A stretch of 64,000 nucleotides of DNA from Alitta virens (Eukaryota > Annelida > Polychaeta > Phyllodocida > Nereididae): assembly GCA_932294295.1 (NCBI GenBank), contig OW028575.1:14822058-14886057 (forward strand). The letters run 5' to 3'. The position numbers and the translations under genes were made by a program. The notes beneath the pieces are model-generated. The model was not told the DNA's origin, did no database searches, and saw nothing but the letters and a program-made list of their open reading frames with translations. Position 1 is the first letter of the stretch; every line of letters starts with the position of its first letter. This document shows positions 31,721-46,765 of the stretch, piece after piece.

Positions 31721-33502
31721 TATTAGTCAATGACCCATCAGAGGTCACAGTGTCACATACTAATTGTGTCTAATGTATTTTAGAGATAGTTGCTGAACAA
31801 TGATCCATATTTTACTGCTTGGCTTACAACAATAAAACTTTAGCTTTGTTCATTTGCTTAACCCATTGGTGTACATATTGTATTAGCATTTGCCCTGGAA
31901 GATGCCCAACAAGTAAATAGTAGCTTCGAAGTTGCCTCAATCCGGAAGAATGCCAGACAATAGATACAACTGTTGACGTCATCAATTTGTCTTCCTGACC
32001 AGGGCAAACACAATTTTAAGATTCATACGTGACTAACAATTATGCTATGGTACAGGTTTCATTTTATGAATGCACCATTGATACAGTAGGTAATCGTTTC
32101 TTAAAGGAATTTTTTTGGTTAATGGAATTTTGCTATAAATGACAACATTTGAAAGTGGGATATATATGGAAATTGAAATTGTTTCATATTTTCACCCTTA
32201 GTTGATGCCATCTTTGGCCAAGACTGGTTAAGTTGTTAGATGTTTAAAGCTGTCTATATCTTGTCAGTCACAGCCTAATGGTCTTAGGTCCCAGTCAAAA
32301 TGTTTCCTGCACACAGACATGACTGTGCTGAGATTTCAGGTTATTTTGCCACACTGTTGGACCAATCTTCCCTTCAGGGCATAGCCAAATATAGCATGTC
32401 AGACGGGGTCAGTCAGCTATCAAAGCTGGGATTATGCTCCAGAATGGAGACACTGGCCTTTCTACACAGGGCCATAACCTATTAACATCAAGTATAAGCC
32501 TCTTTATGGCGCTGCGTGTGTCATTGGTCATTTCATTGCCTATATAATAATGAATGAGATATGATAACTTTAGTCAGTGCAGCTAATTATTATGTATGTT
32601 ACATTCCGACTAACATTTAGACACTGTCCAGAATGACTGATATGACTGTTCTCCGATCTTGTTCTCAGAAAGATTATCAGTGCAGTGTGGAACTTACATA
32701 ACACCCAATGTACTGTATTATACGCATGCTATTTTTTAGCACGAGTAACAATTAATTAATCAATTACACACATGTCATATCAGTTGAAGGTCGTTCTCGG
32801 GAGGTGTTGTATCAACTTGAATGTACTAATTGTTTGTAAAATATCTCATTTATGAGCTACAATACAATTCAAATGAGCTTGACAGCTTCAATTACAGCAA
32901 ATTCCAAAGTCTGGGAAACTACTATGAATCCAATCCCGGGTCTACATGATGTCCTCTGGTTTACTGTCAATCAAAAGTAGTAAAAAGGCAATTTAGTTAA
33001 TCGCTTGCGTGAGCAATAATCATTTTTTTTTTTTTTACCATCATTGGTACAACTCAGCTCGAGATCTGATAGTTTATTTCAGAGACAAAATGCAACGACT
33101 GAGAACGTTCCGGAACTATGCATGAAAATGCAAAACACCCACATCACTACAGAGCATGGTGTAATGCTCTTAAATAAACCAACTGACCACTTATATGGCT
33201 GCCTGAGGACCATGACACTGCTGAGCAAAGTGACCAGACCTGCTTGTGATGTGGGCTGGGGGTGCATAATCTGTCTTGACCTCTGATGACATGCCAGTGT
33301 CAAGCCCTGATCCCTGCTCGTCCTTTTCTTTTGATATGTTGACTGGATCATCTTTGGATCCTCTTCTCCCATTACACACATGATGAATCTGGTGACGTTG
33401 ACACAAAATGTGCCCTTCTTGGTCCTCCCCGTCAAAGTAGGACATGTTAGGTCTTTGATGCAGCAGTCGATAGTTCCCCGTAATCCAAACCAGGCATAAG
33501 CG
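31721..33502. other. non-coding stretch
   Basis: No exon recognised. The segment 32890-32966 is a reduced relative of the foldback MITE at 19383-19580. A poly-T run lies at about 33024-33036. Confidence 0.4.
32890..32966. mobile_element. deleted relative of the 19383 foldback MITE
   Basis: ATTACAGCAAATTCCAAAGT, GGGAAACTACTATGAAT and CTACATGATGTCCTCTGG, TTTACTG follow the order of the MITE ends. The stem is mostly gone. Confidence 0.5.
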
Positions 33503-33677
33503 CATTGTATTGTATTGTATTGTATTGTATTGTATTGTATTGTATTGTATTGTATTGCATTGCACTGTATTGTATTGTATTGCATTGCATTGTATTACAT
33601 TGTATTGTATTGTATTGCATTGTATTGCATTGTTTTGCATTGCATTGTATTGTATTGTATGGTATTTTATTGTATGC
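33503..33677. repeat. (ATTGT)n pentamer microsatellite
   Basis: About 34 units of ATTGT with interspersed ATTGC units. Open frames across it on both strands are artefacts. Confidence 0.97.
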
Positions 33678-33682
33678 TTTTC

Positions 33683-33745
33683 TAGTCCGTTCGTCGTAGA
33701 TATTGATGGCTCAAATAGTGATTTCATTTCTATGGCTGATGCATT
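33683..33745 (+). repeat. dispersed repeat, copy 1 of pair
   Basis: GATATTGATGGCTCAAATAG, TGATTTCATTTCTATGGCTG, ATGCATTACTA matches 34829-34885. Confidence 0.65.
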
Positions 33746-33844
33746 ACTAAATTATGACATATGATATATGCTGTCTGCATATTCCACCATTGCATTGTGT
33801 TGTGCTGTTTTGTCAAGCAAATGTATATTTGGTGGCCTTTTGGC

Positions 33845-34090
33845 CAGCTCTACTGAAGGTCTCGGGTTTATTCTGGTCCAAACACTCTTCATGAGCTACA
33901 TCCAAGTAGGAGGTAGATCGCATAAGATATTAAACTGGAAACGCCTGATACTTGGTGTCTATGCTGAGGCAAGTAGAAGACCCCACCCGTGTGGTTAGTG
34001 TGCAACATGGTGTGGACTCCAAGCATTATCATCTCATTACTACAACTGGATCTGGCAGCTGGTCATTTATAAGCTGACATTGGCATTGAC
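33845..34090 (+). mobile_element. SINE B copy
   Basis: CAGCTCTACTGAAGGTCTCG, then GGGTTTATTCTGG (degraded B box), AGATATTAAACTGG, GTGTCTATGCTGAGGCAAGT and AGAAGACCCCACCCGTGTGG. It shares its order with 36070, 55553 and 63415. Confidence 0.75.
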
Positions 34091-35010
34091 ATAATTAGAA
34101 GCTCTTAGCACAATGTACCGTTCTCCATCATTATTAAACAGCCGTCAGGTAGGTTACTTTTTCGGTCTCGTTTATTATTTTTAAAATGTATTTATTTTAT
34201 TTGTTTTTTTAGCAGGATATCCCAACAAGTTACAGATGGACTTGGATGAAATTTGGTGGGCAGATGGATAATGCCAAGCACTAGAACTGATTAAATGTTG
34301 GTGTTACATTAAGCAATGAAAGTAGCTAATCCAGAGAGTATTATCATAAATACACTTCATTAGGAATATTGACAGTGCTGGAAACTGCTTAATGGCGAAA
34401 CAATTCGATGTCAGTACAGTTGCACCTGCGGTCAAGACACAATGGCTTCCTTGGACTGAAATATAATGACAACAGCCTTGATTAATACAGCAAAGCCACA
34501 ACGAGGACAGAGTGACAAAAGAATGTTTTGATTCCTTGGCACCAGGGAGGCTCAGAAAATCACTCATCTGGCAGAAAGGAGATTTTTTTTCGTGCCATTT
34601 CTGTAATAGGGTTCTCTCCATGAACATGAGCTCACTGATTGGATGGGCCGTCAAAGCATCGTCATCAAAGTGATTAATTGCATTGTATGGCTCCTGGCTT
34701 TTGACGTCATCACACCATGACACGTCATCTGAAACACCCCTTCACCCAAAAGCCTCCCTGGACTGCCGTGAAAGCAAATATTTCAAGATTTACTAAATAT
34801 AACACAACCAGAAATTTGACTCTTTTCTTCGAAGATATCTATGGCTCAACTAGTGATTGGATGTATATGGCTGATGTATTAATAATTTTCATACATTTTG
34901 CATATGTTTTATACAAACAAACCCCACCAGTAGACCACATCTATCAGGACCACTCTACATGAAAAAATTTAAGTTTTTGGACCCCAGCTGTTTTACAATC
35001 GTACAATCCC
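34091..35010. other. non-coding stretch
   Basis: No gene recognised. The second copy of the 33683 repeat lies at 34829-34885. Confidence 0.4.
34829..34885 (+). repeat. dispersed repeat, copy 2 of pair
   Basis: GATATCTATGGCTCAACTAG, TGATTGGATGTATATGGCTG, ATGTATTAATA aligns with 33683-33745. Confidence 0.65.
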
Positions 35011-35020
35011 ACTGTGTTTT

Positions 35021-35136
35021 TTGGGCGGGGGCCTAGCTGTTTCATCCTTCATCACATTGCCATGGTCTCTGCCTGTCCTAATTAGCCCAACTGGTGCAGA
35101 AATACAGGACGTAAAGCCCTAATCACCCACCCACCC
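35021..35136 (+). mobile_element. SINE A, internally deleted, intact 10-bp target duplication
   Basis: GGGCGGGGGCCTAGCT joins directly to GTTTCATCCTTCATC, removing both promoter boxes of the tRNA head. The body and CACCCACCC tail follow. ACTGTGTTTT is repeated at 35011-35020 and 35137-35146. The junction shares GCT between the two ends of the lost segment. Confidence 0.9.
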
Positions 35137-35146
35137 ACTGTGTTTT

Positions 35147-35683
35147 ACATGTAAATACCTAGTTATTTAGACCTCAACATTATGGCCAGTAAATTGTGCA
35201 CAAAATGTGGTCTTAATGGTTACATTAGTTATACTTTATTATATCAATTTAACATTTTGTATTATTTCCCTGCAACATCAAGAACAAGTGATATGAACCA
35301 AAATGGCTTGAGATCACATGAAAAAAATAGGTAAACTCATACACCTGCATTTATCTATGAGTCAACATAAGAGGCTTATTGATAAATACAAGGCAGACGT
35401 AGGTTTATCAATTGTAACAATTCTTAAGTTGACTGACTGGAAACTAGATTGCTGTATTTTTCAAAATGACTTGTGACAATAAGCAATATTATGACAGAGG
35501 AAGCACCATAAAAAAGGGTTTCTATGACCCTGGTGTTATTTCGGCTGTGCGGGTCATGGGATTTATGAGTGACTATCAAACAGCTTTGCGTCAGATGAGA
35601 TTGTTTGGCCAACTTATTAGTCTTTAGAACAGTGCTCTGTGTCCAGTCTGACGGTCTAGTTGTTCAGTTTGTTAACTCTCTGG
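35147..35683. other. non-coding stretch
   Basis: Nothing recognised. Confidence 0.4.
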
Positions 35684-36069
35684 CTACTTCCATTAAATAC
35701 GGCCTGTCAAATTGAACCTAGACAAAGCTAGACATCTTCTGCTGTACTATGCTACCTGCCACTAAACGGAACTGTCTGGCTATAGCTGGCTACTCAAAGC
35801 CAGATCTATAAGACATGCAACAATATCTGGTGCATAAATGGAGTGTTACACATTTTTGTCATTTAGTGAAAAGATGCGATATATTAGATTAATTTCTAAC
35901 ATTTACCAAGGCTTATATATATATATATTTTTTTCAGTGGTGGTCGGTGTAAGCCGACTCTTAGCTTGGAGTAGACAGAAACAGCCTGCTTTATAGCCAG
36001 TTACAGCTACAGTCAGGAATAGGTTGCTACAGCCGACTAGAGTCGACCATACCTTATGGAACTAACTCT
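35684..36069. mobile_element. M1 MITE, inverted orientation
   Basis: TACGGCCTGTCAAATTGAAC opens the copy; GGCTATAGCTGGCTACTC, ACATTTACCAAGGC and GGAATAGGTTGCTACAGC follow, and GGAACTAACTC closes it. The left end is worn. The right end touches SINE B. Confidence 0.85.
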
Positions 36070-36290
36070 AGCTCTGCTGAAGGGCCCGGGTTAAGTTCCT
36101 GATTGGTTGGCAGTATCTTGTACTCTGTTGGGCAACTACAAGACCCTGCCCTTGTGGCAATGTCCTACATGGCAAAGGACTCCAAACCGTAACGTCTCTA
36201 ACATTTCATCATTGTGTTTGCTTCTGGCAGCTAGTTATACAACCTGACTGAGCTTCAAATCAATGCCAATGAAACAATAAAATCTATAAA
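36070..36290 (+). mobile_element. SINE B copy adjoining M1
   Basis: GCTCTGCTGAAGGGCCCGGG, TTAAGTTCCTG (B-box position), ACAAGACCCTGCCCTTGTGG and GGACTCCAAACCG follow the SINE B order. Confidence 0.7.
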
Positions 36291-38044
36291 GCAGTTGGTA
36301 AATCTTCTTTTTTACAGGCCCGCAAAGCCTACAAGGAAGAAGACGTTTTACTAGAGTCTTCTTAAGTTTTCTCTTTGCTGTCTAACAGGCTTACCATCTA
36401 AAAGTCAGCTGGTCTCCGCTAAAGTGGCTTTTAACACAACCGCCTTTCCTTACTTCTTGGCCGCTGTTTTTTTTTTTTCACATTTCCTCTTCCATTCCTT
36501 CCTGCAGTTTAGTAAAACCTTCAGTAATGATCATTAGAGAGCACTCTATTAACCATTACATGGCCCAAGTAATGCTTTAAAATCACTGTTTATTCTAAGG
36601 GCAAGTAACTCAATTAAGTTTTAGTTGTGAATGACGTCAATGTTTTCCTTATTTGAGGAAATTTTGTTATAGCTACCAATATCCTCCTGATGGTTTTTCA
36701 CTCCCAATTTTCCTCCACTTGCTCTGCCTAATTATGTCACTGCTTCAGTAGACCTCCTTGCCTAACACTGGATTGCCTCACTTCCTGTCAAATTGCATTA
36801 ATTAATTCTTTCATTACCTGTTTAATCATTGCCTATATATAAGATCAAGGATTTCCATGAAGGCAATGATTCAATCTCTGTTTTTACATATTTATTGAAT
36901 GAGAGTTTGGTTGAAAATGAACAGGATTACAGAAACTATATATCCAAATTCCAAGTCTAATTTTGCTCCATTGATCCACTACAAAAAAATTTGAAGCATC
37001 CTATTGTCCAAACATCTTCCGTGTAAATGTAACTGTATTGGGTTTTGAGTCCTCATTGTGTATGACTGATTTGTGTGGAGTGTCATATTTGTCTGATGTG
37101 GTTTTTTTTATGAGAGTATTAAACTAAATGAATGAGAATGATCAGAGAATGAATGGAATAAATTAATTAATTTGTTTAAAAAAATATATATATATATATC
37201 AAACTTGAATGGGAATTTCAAGTATGGGTTTGCAATCCAAGGAAGTATAATAAGGCTTCCTGACTGACTTGTATCACTCACCTCAGCCAAAGAGCTAGTA
37301 TTGGTGAGAGTCAGATTCACCACTGAAGAGTGATGAGCTCCTATTTTACTTACATAGCTGTTCCGCTAACTGCACTGGTCAATTGGGGCTATTGAAGTGG
37401 CTGAATATATATTAATTAACGAAATAGTCTATACAGGTAGAGCAAGGTGATGTTCATAATATTTGATCTAATTGCTTTAATTGCAACATTTGCACGTGAC
37501 ATTAATTTACTGATAAACTTTTCTTGTATAGATATAGTTAGATTTATTTCCTGAGTGTTTATATGAGAAGTACTGCTGTATTGGTAGCATAGAACTTCTA
37601 ACGAATTTACTCTTGTTTGATTTATGTAGTAGATTTTCATTTAGATGTACATGTATACAGTTCATTGGCAGATAGGTATACTAAAATAAACATGTTTGTC
37701 TTACACTGCACTGTAGCGGATGACCCTTTACGAGATCATTGTCATTTATCAAGTTGTTCATTCCTGCTGAGATTACCTTGACCATTTGACTAAATCATGT
37801 ATGTCTGACAGACTAATAAACAAACCAAATTAGGAGCCATCCTATCTGTAATGCTAATTCAGGTCACTGACCAGAAGCAGAGCATTGGGCATACATCATT
37901 GACCAACTGGACACCATAACCACCGGCTGCTTTGTTTAACTTCGCACTTTTACTGCCAGCACCCTAGAAAACCACGATAGGATCAAAACTAATGTGAAAG
38001 AAGATGAAAAAATGATGACGATTGTGATTAAGATGATAATTATG
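36291..38044. other. 1.75-kb non-coding stretch
   Basis: AT-rich, with a poly-T run near 36466 and (TA)n near 37184. No exon recognised. Confidence 0.4.
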
Positions 38045-40599
<2,555 letters not shown>

Positions 40600-40790
40600 A
40601 ATTACGAACTGACAAATGACGAATTAGTATCCCTGATTCACCTCCTCTCGCGATTAAGTTCTGTTGACTTTTAAAGATTAAATCCATAACAGTTGAATAT
40701 GAACTGATTGATTGAATTAATGAGGCTCCAAATGAATTTCCACTGTATTAAGTATAATTCTGTCTAAATGCCGCCAACATTAATAAGGAT
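40600..40790 (+). repeat. dispersed repeat, copy 1 (with 45310)
   Basis: AACTGACAAATGACGAATTA, CCTGATTCACCTCCT, AGTTCTGTTGAC, CACTGTATTAAGTATAAT align in order with 45310-45475. Confidence 0.6.
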
Positions 40791-43130
40791 TTGCTAGTCT
40801 ATTTCTTACTAAATATTGATGTAGATTCATCGTAGTATTTCAATCAATTGTGAGGTCATACTTAGATGCAATTTGCAGATGAAGTTTCCCTGAAGCTTCA
40901 GATGAGCTTTCTCTCTAAAGTTCCACATTAAACATTTTCTGACCAATTTGCTTCGAATATTTGAAGTTGTCATGCATTTTATCTTTGCATTGTCAAATCA
41001 TTTTTAATTTCAAGAATGACACAATACCTGTATTCATAGACGCTGAACACAACACATCCACGAGTGGGCAACCAGCACATCATAAACATGAAGTTATGAA
41101 TAATATGAAAGATCGTGACAATACATCTTGCTGTTTTTGAAAAGCATACATGAAAGTTGTGCCCTCTATAAATATTTGCAGTAATATTAATATCAAAACC
41201 AACTTTCTTATAGCTATTTGTTGAAAAGATGGAATGCAACAACACTTTCTTCGCCAAACAGATTTAAAAATTCCAAAGAGAATCAGAGCAACACACTTTT
41301 GAAATTTCACACCTGTGAAATCCTTGTTTTTGTATGCTCTTAGACATTTTGTCTCTTTTACTTTATTTTTACTCGATGTTTATCATTGATAGTTGAGAAT
41401 GGCAATGGAATTTTGAGCACTGTCTAGTAGGACAGAATTGAAATAAGAGCACTCGTTGTATTGTCCATGCCCTTTAGGACCTTAAGTCTAATACAATTTA
41501 CCTTTTTTTTCTTGGTAGATGGAAAACCGTGCCAGGAGCATTTTTCACCATTTGCAAGTCTGACAAATAGTCACTTGATACACGGTGAAAGTATGTGCAT
41601 CAAGGGAAGGAAGGCCTTATTAGCAGCTCATGAATATCAGAGCGGATCCATACACTGGGAATACAAATGGCTGTACACATTTCTGACTAGCTCTGACTCT
41701 ATACTGACGGAGTTCAATATTTCATGGTAAATAAGACACAATTCTCTGCAGGATTCTTCTGCTAGATTGTAAATGGCAATACGACCCAGAATAATGAATG
41801 TTTTACAGACAAAATGTCTCAGTTTCAAAAGCTCATATTAACATAACATTTCTGATATAGTTCTTCAAGATCACTGGCCTTTGAACTGGAAGAATGGATC
41901 TATTATAGAATAAAAAGCATGACAATGTAAAAAGCAACAAACTCCGGTATGAGCACGTTTTCTGTGCAAAATCCTGGGATGCTGCAGTTTTTCAGGCAAT
42001 AATAGATTAAATTTAATAGGTGTATGCTCAAAACACATAGATGACTATTTGTCATCCTTACTGACTTTTCAAACAACGTTTGTTTACTGAACCATTTTTC
42101 AACCTTATTTTTTGTTCTAGGGCACTGTCTTATTTTCAATTTCAATTTTTTCTTTTATTTTCACTTTTTATTTCATGTTTTCTGCTAAAGCCAGTAATAC
42201 CATATTATTTTATTTAGTGGTTTGCTGTGGTAAAATCAGATAAGAATTGGCGATGTTGAACTTTCCAATACCAATAAAGCCAATTTAATAAAAACGACCG
42301 AATAACCAATAAAAACATGGAAATATTACAAAAATCATGAAATGGCAATGTGTCCTTCCAAATCATTAACATAAGTCACTGCATGTATCAAGAAACAACA
42401 GTCCTATGCTTTAGTGTTCTCTTTAGAGTGACTGATGTAGACCTTTAACGTTATTGGCATGAGAGAAATTTCTATTGACAAGTGCAACTGAGTTGGCCTG
42501 GTGAACTGGAGCAGTTGATTGTTTTGGTTTAGGACAAAAGGACTCGAAAATACCCAATCGGGTTGTGGCACTTGTCTCTGCTGTTCCCTGATTTGAACAT
42601 TGATTTATGTCACTAAAAGACACCTGTGTGTCAGCTGGGTGCAATTTAGTTCCCTTCTGGGCGTATATTTAGCCTGTAGTCATTAGGGTTGCTTGACTAG
42701 TGGATGACGTTTAATTTACCCCACCCCTTGTAATTTCTGTGTCATGCCCAACTTGAAAACATTTTATTTATAGCCATTGATTAGGTGTCTACCAGTGCAC
42801 AAGTCAATAAGTTCAAACTGAGCGATGGATTCAATGGCCATCCTATCCAGCAGTTAATTGTTTCATACACAGACATCGGGTTTTGAGAAGGATGAGAATA
42901 TGACAACAAGAATGGTTATATAGACAAAAAAATTAAAGTGACATGACAGGAGATCAGTGATCCTCGTAAGTCAAACTTCAATGCAATCTTCCAAAATAAA
43001 CTATGATGAAATACATTCTATTATGACATTCATTTTAATGTGCATTATGATGTAGTACTCTGTCGATATATTTGTGAGGCATGAAATAAATATTTAATAA
43101 ATGTTAGGACCAAAGAGCAGGGGAACGCTA
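40791..43130. other. 2.3-kb non-coding stretch
   Basis: AT-rich; nothing recognised. Confidence 0.4.
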
Positions 43131-43885
43131 CAAATTTGCAGACAGAACAACAATACAGCAACTGGTCTCGTGGTGTGACTCTTAACTTTTTGCATCTGAA
43201 TACAACAAAAACAAAGGAGATAGTAATAGACTTCAGGAAAAAGCCTACATACTACCAACCCATTAGGATCAAAGAGGAAACAATAGCTATAGTTGAAGAA
43301 CACAAGTACCTTGGGACAAGAATAGACTCCTAACTATCCTGGAAAGCAAATACTGATGCAGTTTACAAAGAAGCTCAACAACGCTTGCACTCCCTCAGGC
43401 GCGTTCATTACTTCAACGTAGATAAATCAATTATGACTATCTTTTACAAAACCTTCATTCAAAGCATCAACAGTGTTAACTTCTTGAGTTGGTATGGAGA
43501 CCTCTCAGTAAGAAAAAAAAAACTAAAAAAACTGATTACTATCGCTGGATAAATTATAGGTAGCTGGAGTAAAACTCGTCAGTGTATAAACTTTGTATGG
43601 CAAACAGGCTTTACGAAAGCTGAACAAAATCCAATAGGACAATGAACATCCACTACTCCAAGAGTTCTAGTTTCTTCCATCAAAAAGACCCCTGCAGCTA
43701 AAAATAACACAGAACACTAAATTCCTTTGTTTCAAATTTAATCAGACTTTTTAATAGTATGAAATAATGTTTATATCTTATCACTCAATTTTCAATGTCA
43801 TTATATCTCAATTTCAGAGACTGTAAAATACATCCAGAATTTCCCGATGGGGATAATAAAGATTAATTATTATTATTATTATTAC
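43131..43885 (+). pseudogene. LINE 3' part: reverse transcriptase C-terminus plus 3' tail
   Basis: The frame from 43136 shows LNTTKTKEIVIDFRKKP and EEHKYLGTRIDS. After a TAA it continues with LSWKANTDAVYKEAQQRLHS, NVDKSIMTIFYKTFIQS and WYGDLSVRKKK. These are the post-palm and thumb blocks of CR1/jockey-type LINE polymerases. Several stops show it is dead. The 3' UTR ends AATTTCCCGATGGGGATAAT, AAAGATTAAT and (TTA)n at 43838-43885, a hairpin tail seen in many LINEs. Confidence 0.9.
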
Positions 43886-43960
43886 ATTGTCAAATCTAGT
43901 ATATCCACACCATAGCCAGATGTTAATGACCTTTCAGATTAAAACGTCGTTAACTTTAAC

Positions 43961-44020
43961 TACCCTATACCCTATACCCTATACCCTATATACCCTATAC
44001 CCCTATACCCCTATACCCTT
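43961..44020. repeat. CCCTATA / CCCCTATA minisatellite
   Basis: Seven to eight short units. The unit differs from TTAGGG, so this is not telomeric repeat. Confidence 0.9.
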
Positions 44021-44980
44021 GTCCAAAGGAATTCACTTCGCACGTCCATAAACCAGACAGCATGACAGATCTAATGGACATTTCTACATTGGTCATTGTG
44101 GACAAACATCGTGCCAATGCCCAGCCAATCCACCATGTTATCTGGGTAATTGATAGGAGAATAAAAATTGAAAATTCATAAAAATCCTTACAAATATCTC
44201 TTGCTTACCAACTTAATGGGAGGCAAAAAAGCCAAAAACGAGGGCAAAACACCACAAAATTACTGTACTGAACAACTACCAAGGTACATACTGTGTGGAA
44301 TAACAAATCTTGAATCTTGAAAGAAAAAAAAACAATACATACAATTAAATGGGTGGTCTACAGACAGAAAAACAAATATATTTGAGATGGTTATGGGGGT
44401 GGCTGAGAGAGGCCAAGTTCATTTCATGCTCGCAAGCCTATCAGTCTTCTCTGCCTAATTTTCATAAATATGCATTATGTTTGATCCTTCGTTTGTCGAT
44501 TGGTGGAATGGAATTTCTGTCTACTCATATCCTGGCAGCCTCGTTGTGGTCAGTTGAGTTCTGATTTGACCAGTGCCTGATGCTGAGTGACCGCTTTGAT
44601 CCTTATGACAGTTAGATGGTTTTCCACAACTGCCTGATTGTTGATCAGCAATCCTATGGTTCCTAAGCAATCCAAGACATTCAGAAGACTGCCTGTCACC
44701 CTCAATAAAGTACCACATACTGGAAAAGAGGTCCTGCCACAGCCATCTGTAATAGGATGAGTCTGTGTGCCTCAGATACAGACGTTACAGACCTGTCCGA
44801 TTTATCAGGCCCATGCCATACCCTGAGACACAGCACAGTGAGTGGTCAATTCCTTAGCACAGTTTGAGACTCTTTCATATATATTGCCTATTTCTCATGG
44901 CTTCATTTTTTTAATTGTGCTTTCCAATCTTTGTTAAAATGATCATGTATTGTATATTTATCATAAACCCTAACTAGTCT
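44021..44980. other. non-coding stretch
   Basis: No exon recognised. Confidence 0.4.
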
Positions 44981-45190
44981 TTGCTTCCGTGGTTGCATGC
45001 TAAGATAATTAGTCTAGTCAGTTCTGTAGTTATGACATGTTCGTGTCCTCGTCTGGCAAATTCATTAAATGTCGTATTACCAGAATGTCAAACTCAAATG
45101 CACAGAAGGGTTTTAACATATAGAGCATCAGTTGCTTGGAATCTACTGCCAGCGAGCTTAAAAAACTGTGATACTAGCGAAGTTATACTT
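44981..45190 (+). pseudogene. C-terminal fragment of a second LINE polymerase
   Basis: NSLNVVLPECQTQMHRRVLT then YRASVAWNLLPASLKN matches the conserved end of many LINE ORF2 proteins (arginine-rich strand, then A-WN-LP). No RT core lies upstream, so it is a fragment. It differs from the element at 43131-43885. Confidence 0.75.
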
Positions 45191-45309
45191 TTCGTGATTT
45201 GAATTTCTAATGGGTCTTTTTTAATCCTTGTTTTCAATGGGCCGCTTGAAAAACGGTTTTAATGACGAAGTGTTTTACCCCTGTAAAACATTTTCAAAAA
45301 ATATAACAA

Positions 45310-45475
45310 TAATTAACTGACAGTTGACAAATGAAGTATTTCCTGATTCACCTCTACTATCAATAAACAATATGATAAAGTTCTATCTGTTGACAGTTAA
45401 AGGTTAATTCAAATACTGATTGACTGAATAAACGAGGTTCTCACTGTATTAAGTATCAGTATAACATTAATATGT
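45310..45475 (+). repeat. dispersed repeat, copy 2 (with 40600)
   Basis: AACTGACAGTTGACAAATGA, TTCCTGATTCACCTC, AAGTTCTATCTGTTGACAG, CACTGTATTAAGTATCAG align with 40600-40790. Confidence 0.6.
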
Positions 45476-46492
45476 TTATATTCATGCTTCTATCTCAATG
45501 CTCCTTAGCGCTGATTAAAGTGTACCAAAATATGCCATGTTGGCTTTACGTCTGTCCAACATTGGCCGAAGACAACCAACGTTGGTCCGATGTCAACCGA
45601 ATCTTTTATGCTGTATTGGTTATACTCAAGTGTATAGTCCGTTCTTGGCACTACTGTAATGGGCAAATAAATATCCAAATAGAATCGATTCTAACAATTA
45701 AGACCTCCCAGTTGAATAGGAATATGTGGTCTACACTTACTTACTAGTGAGTTTGTTGTGATACAAGGTTCTACTGTTCTGTTGTCTGTACAAAACTGTT
45801 GGTTAAGTGACCAACTCATATCGTGACTGGTGAATATATCATGGGTAAATTCGGTTCAGTCCTAGAACCTAGAATATATATCAGGGTGGGAAAATCCGCA
45901 TTATTTAAAAATGTTTAAAAATTGATAACTACCTGAAGCCTCAAAGAAAAAGTACATATTTTGTCCACTCTTCATTTCCTGGTGTCATGTAGTCAGTACC
46001 CTTAAGGTAATTAGTATGACCACTTGTTAGTGCCGTACATGATAAGTAGACTACCCAATGTTAAAAATGCAAGAAAGATAAGCTGTAAGACCAGAATTTG
46101 CATTTGAAAGACAGCTAACATTGAGTAATTGATGTAATTTTTTGCTATGTGACAGCTGTTACTGGTTAACCCCGGATCACATGTCGGCAGGATGTCGCCC
46201 ACGTAGTTTGATTTCTGGAGCATTTGAAACAACTTAATAATTCTGAATGGAAAACAGACCTCAATACATGTCTGGGAGCTGAATTATCAAATGACAGTCA
46301 TTTATAATAAATAATTGACTCGGATGGCACTAACACAGTAATTACGTTGTCTTTTATCTAATTATTCAAGTAAAATAGATAATTATTGTCTTGACTTGAC
46401 AAGCATAGTTTAAACGACTGAATTGATGAAGTATGGGTGTGGTGTAATTGTAAATTTGGTTTATAGTCTGTGTTATCACTGTCTCAACCGAC
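45476..46492. other. non-coding stretch
   Basis: CCAACATTGGCC / CCAACGTTGG words occur at 45558-45595; similar words are near 58490 and 62485. No gene recognised. Confidence 0.35.
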
Positions 46493-46765
46493 TTCACAAT
46501 TACACCCATGGCGGGCCTGTTCAAGCTTGAGCCTATCTCAACTCCCTGGAAAGTACACAGCCAGTTACACAGAATTACCTGCAAGGGCTAAGAACTTACA
46601 ATTGCCATCATTGCCTGTAGCCAAGTACCCATTTACACCTGGGTGGAGTGGAGCAAAGAGTTGCATAGGATCTGCTCAGCTCTCCCATGCCATGGAGGGG
46701 AGTAGAACAACCTGCAACCTGGAATTTTGCAGGCGAGCCCCTTAACCACTAGGCCATGGATGCTG
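46493..46765 (-). mobile_element. SINE C, nearly full length
   Basis: On the minus strand the head is TGGCCTAGTGGTTAAGGGGC and CTCGCCTGCAAAATTCCAGG (tRNA-like A box, poor B box). CTTTGCTCCACTCCACC, AAATGGGTACTTGGCTA and GCTTGAACAGGCCCGCCATG follow. The same order is seen at 63738-64000. Confidence 0.85.

Noticed and set aside
33079..33727. Two long overlapping minus-strand frames (168 and 178 residues)
   Set aside because: Length comes from the ATTGT microsatellite; the remaining parts resemble no protein.
43961..44020. Interstitial telomeric repeat
   Set aside because: The unit is CCCTATA/CCCCTATA, not the TTAGGG family.
45558..45595. CCAACATTGG / CCAACGTTGG words as a transposon end
   Set aside because: Similar words occur near 58490 and 62485 but without shared boundaries; probably a common degenerate microsatellite motif.
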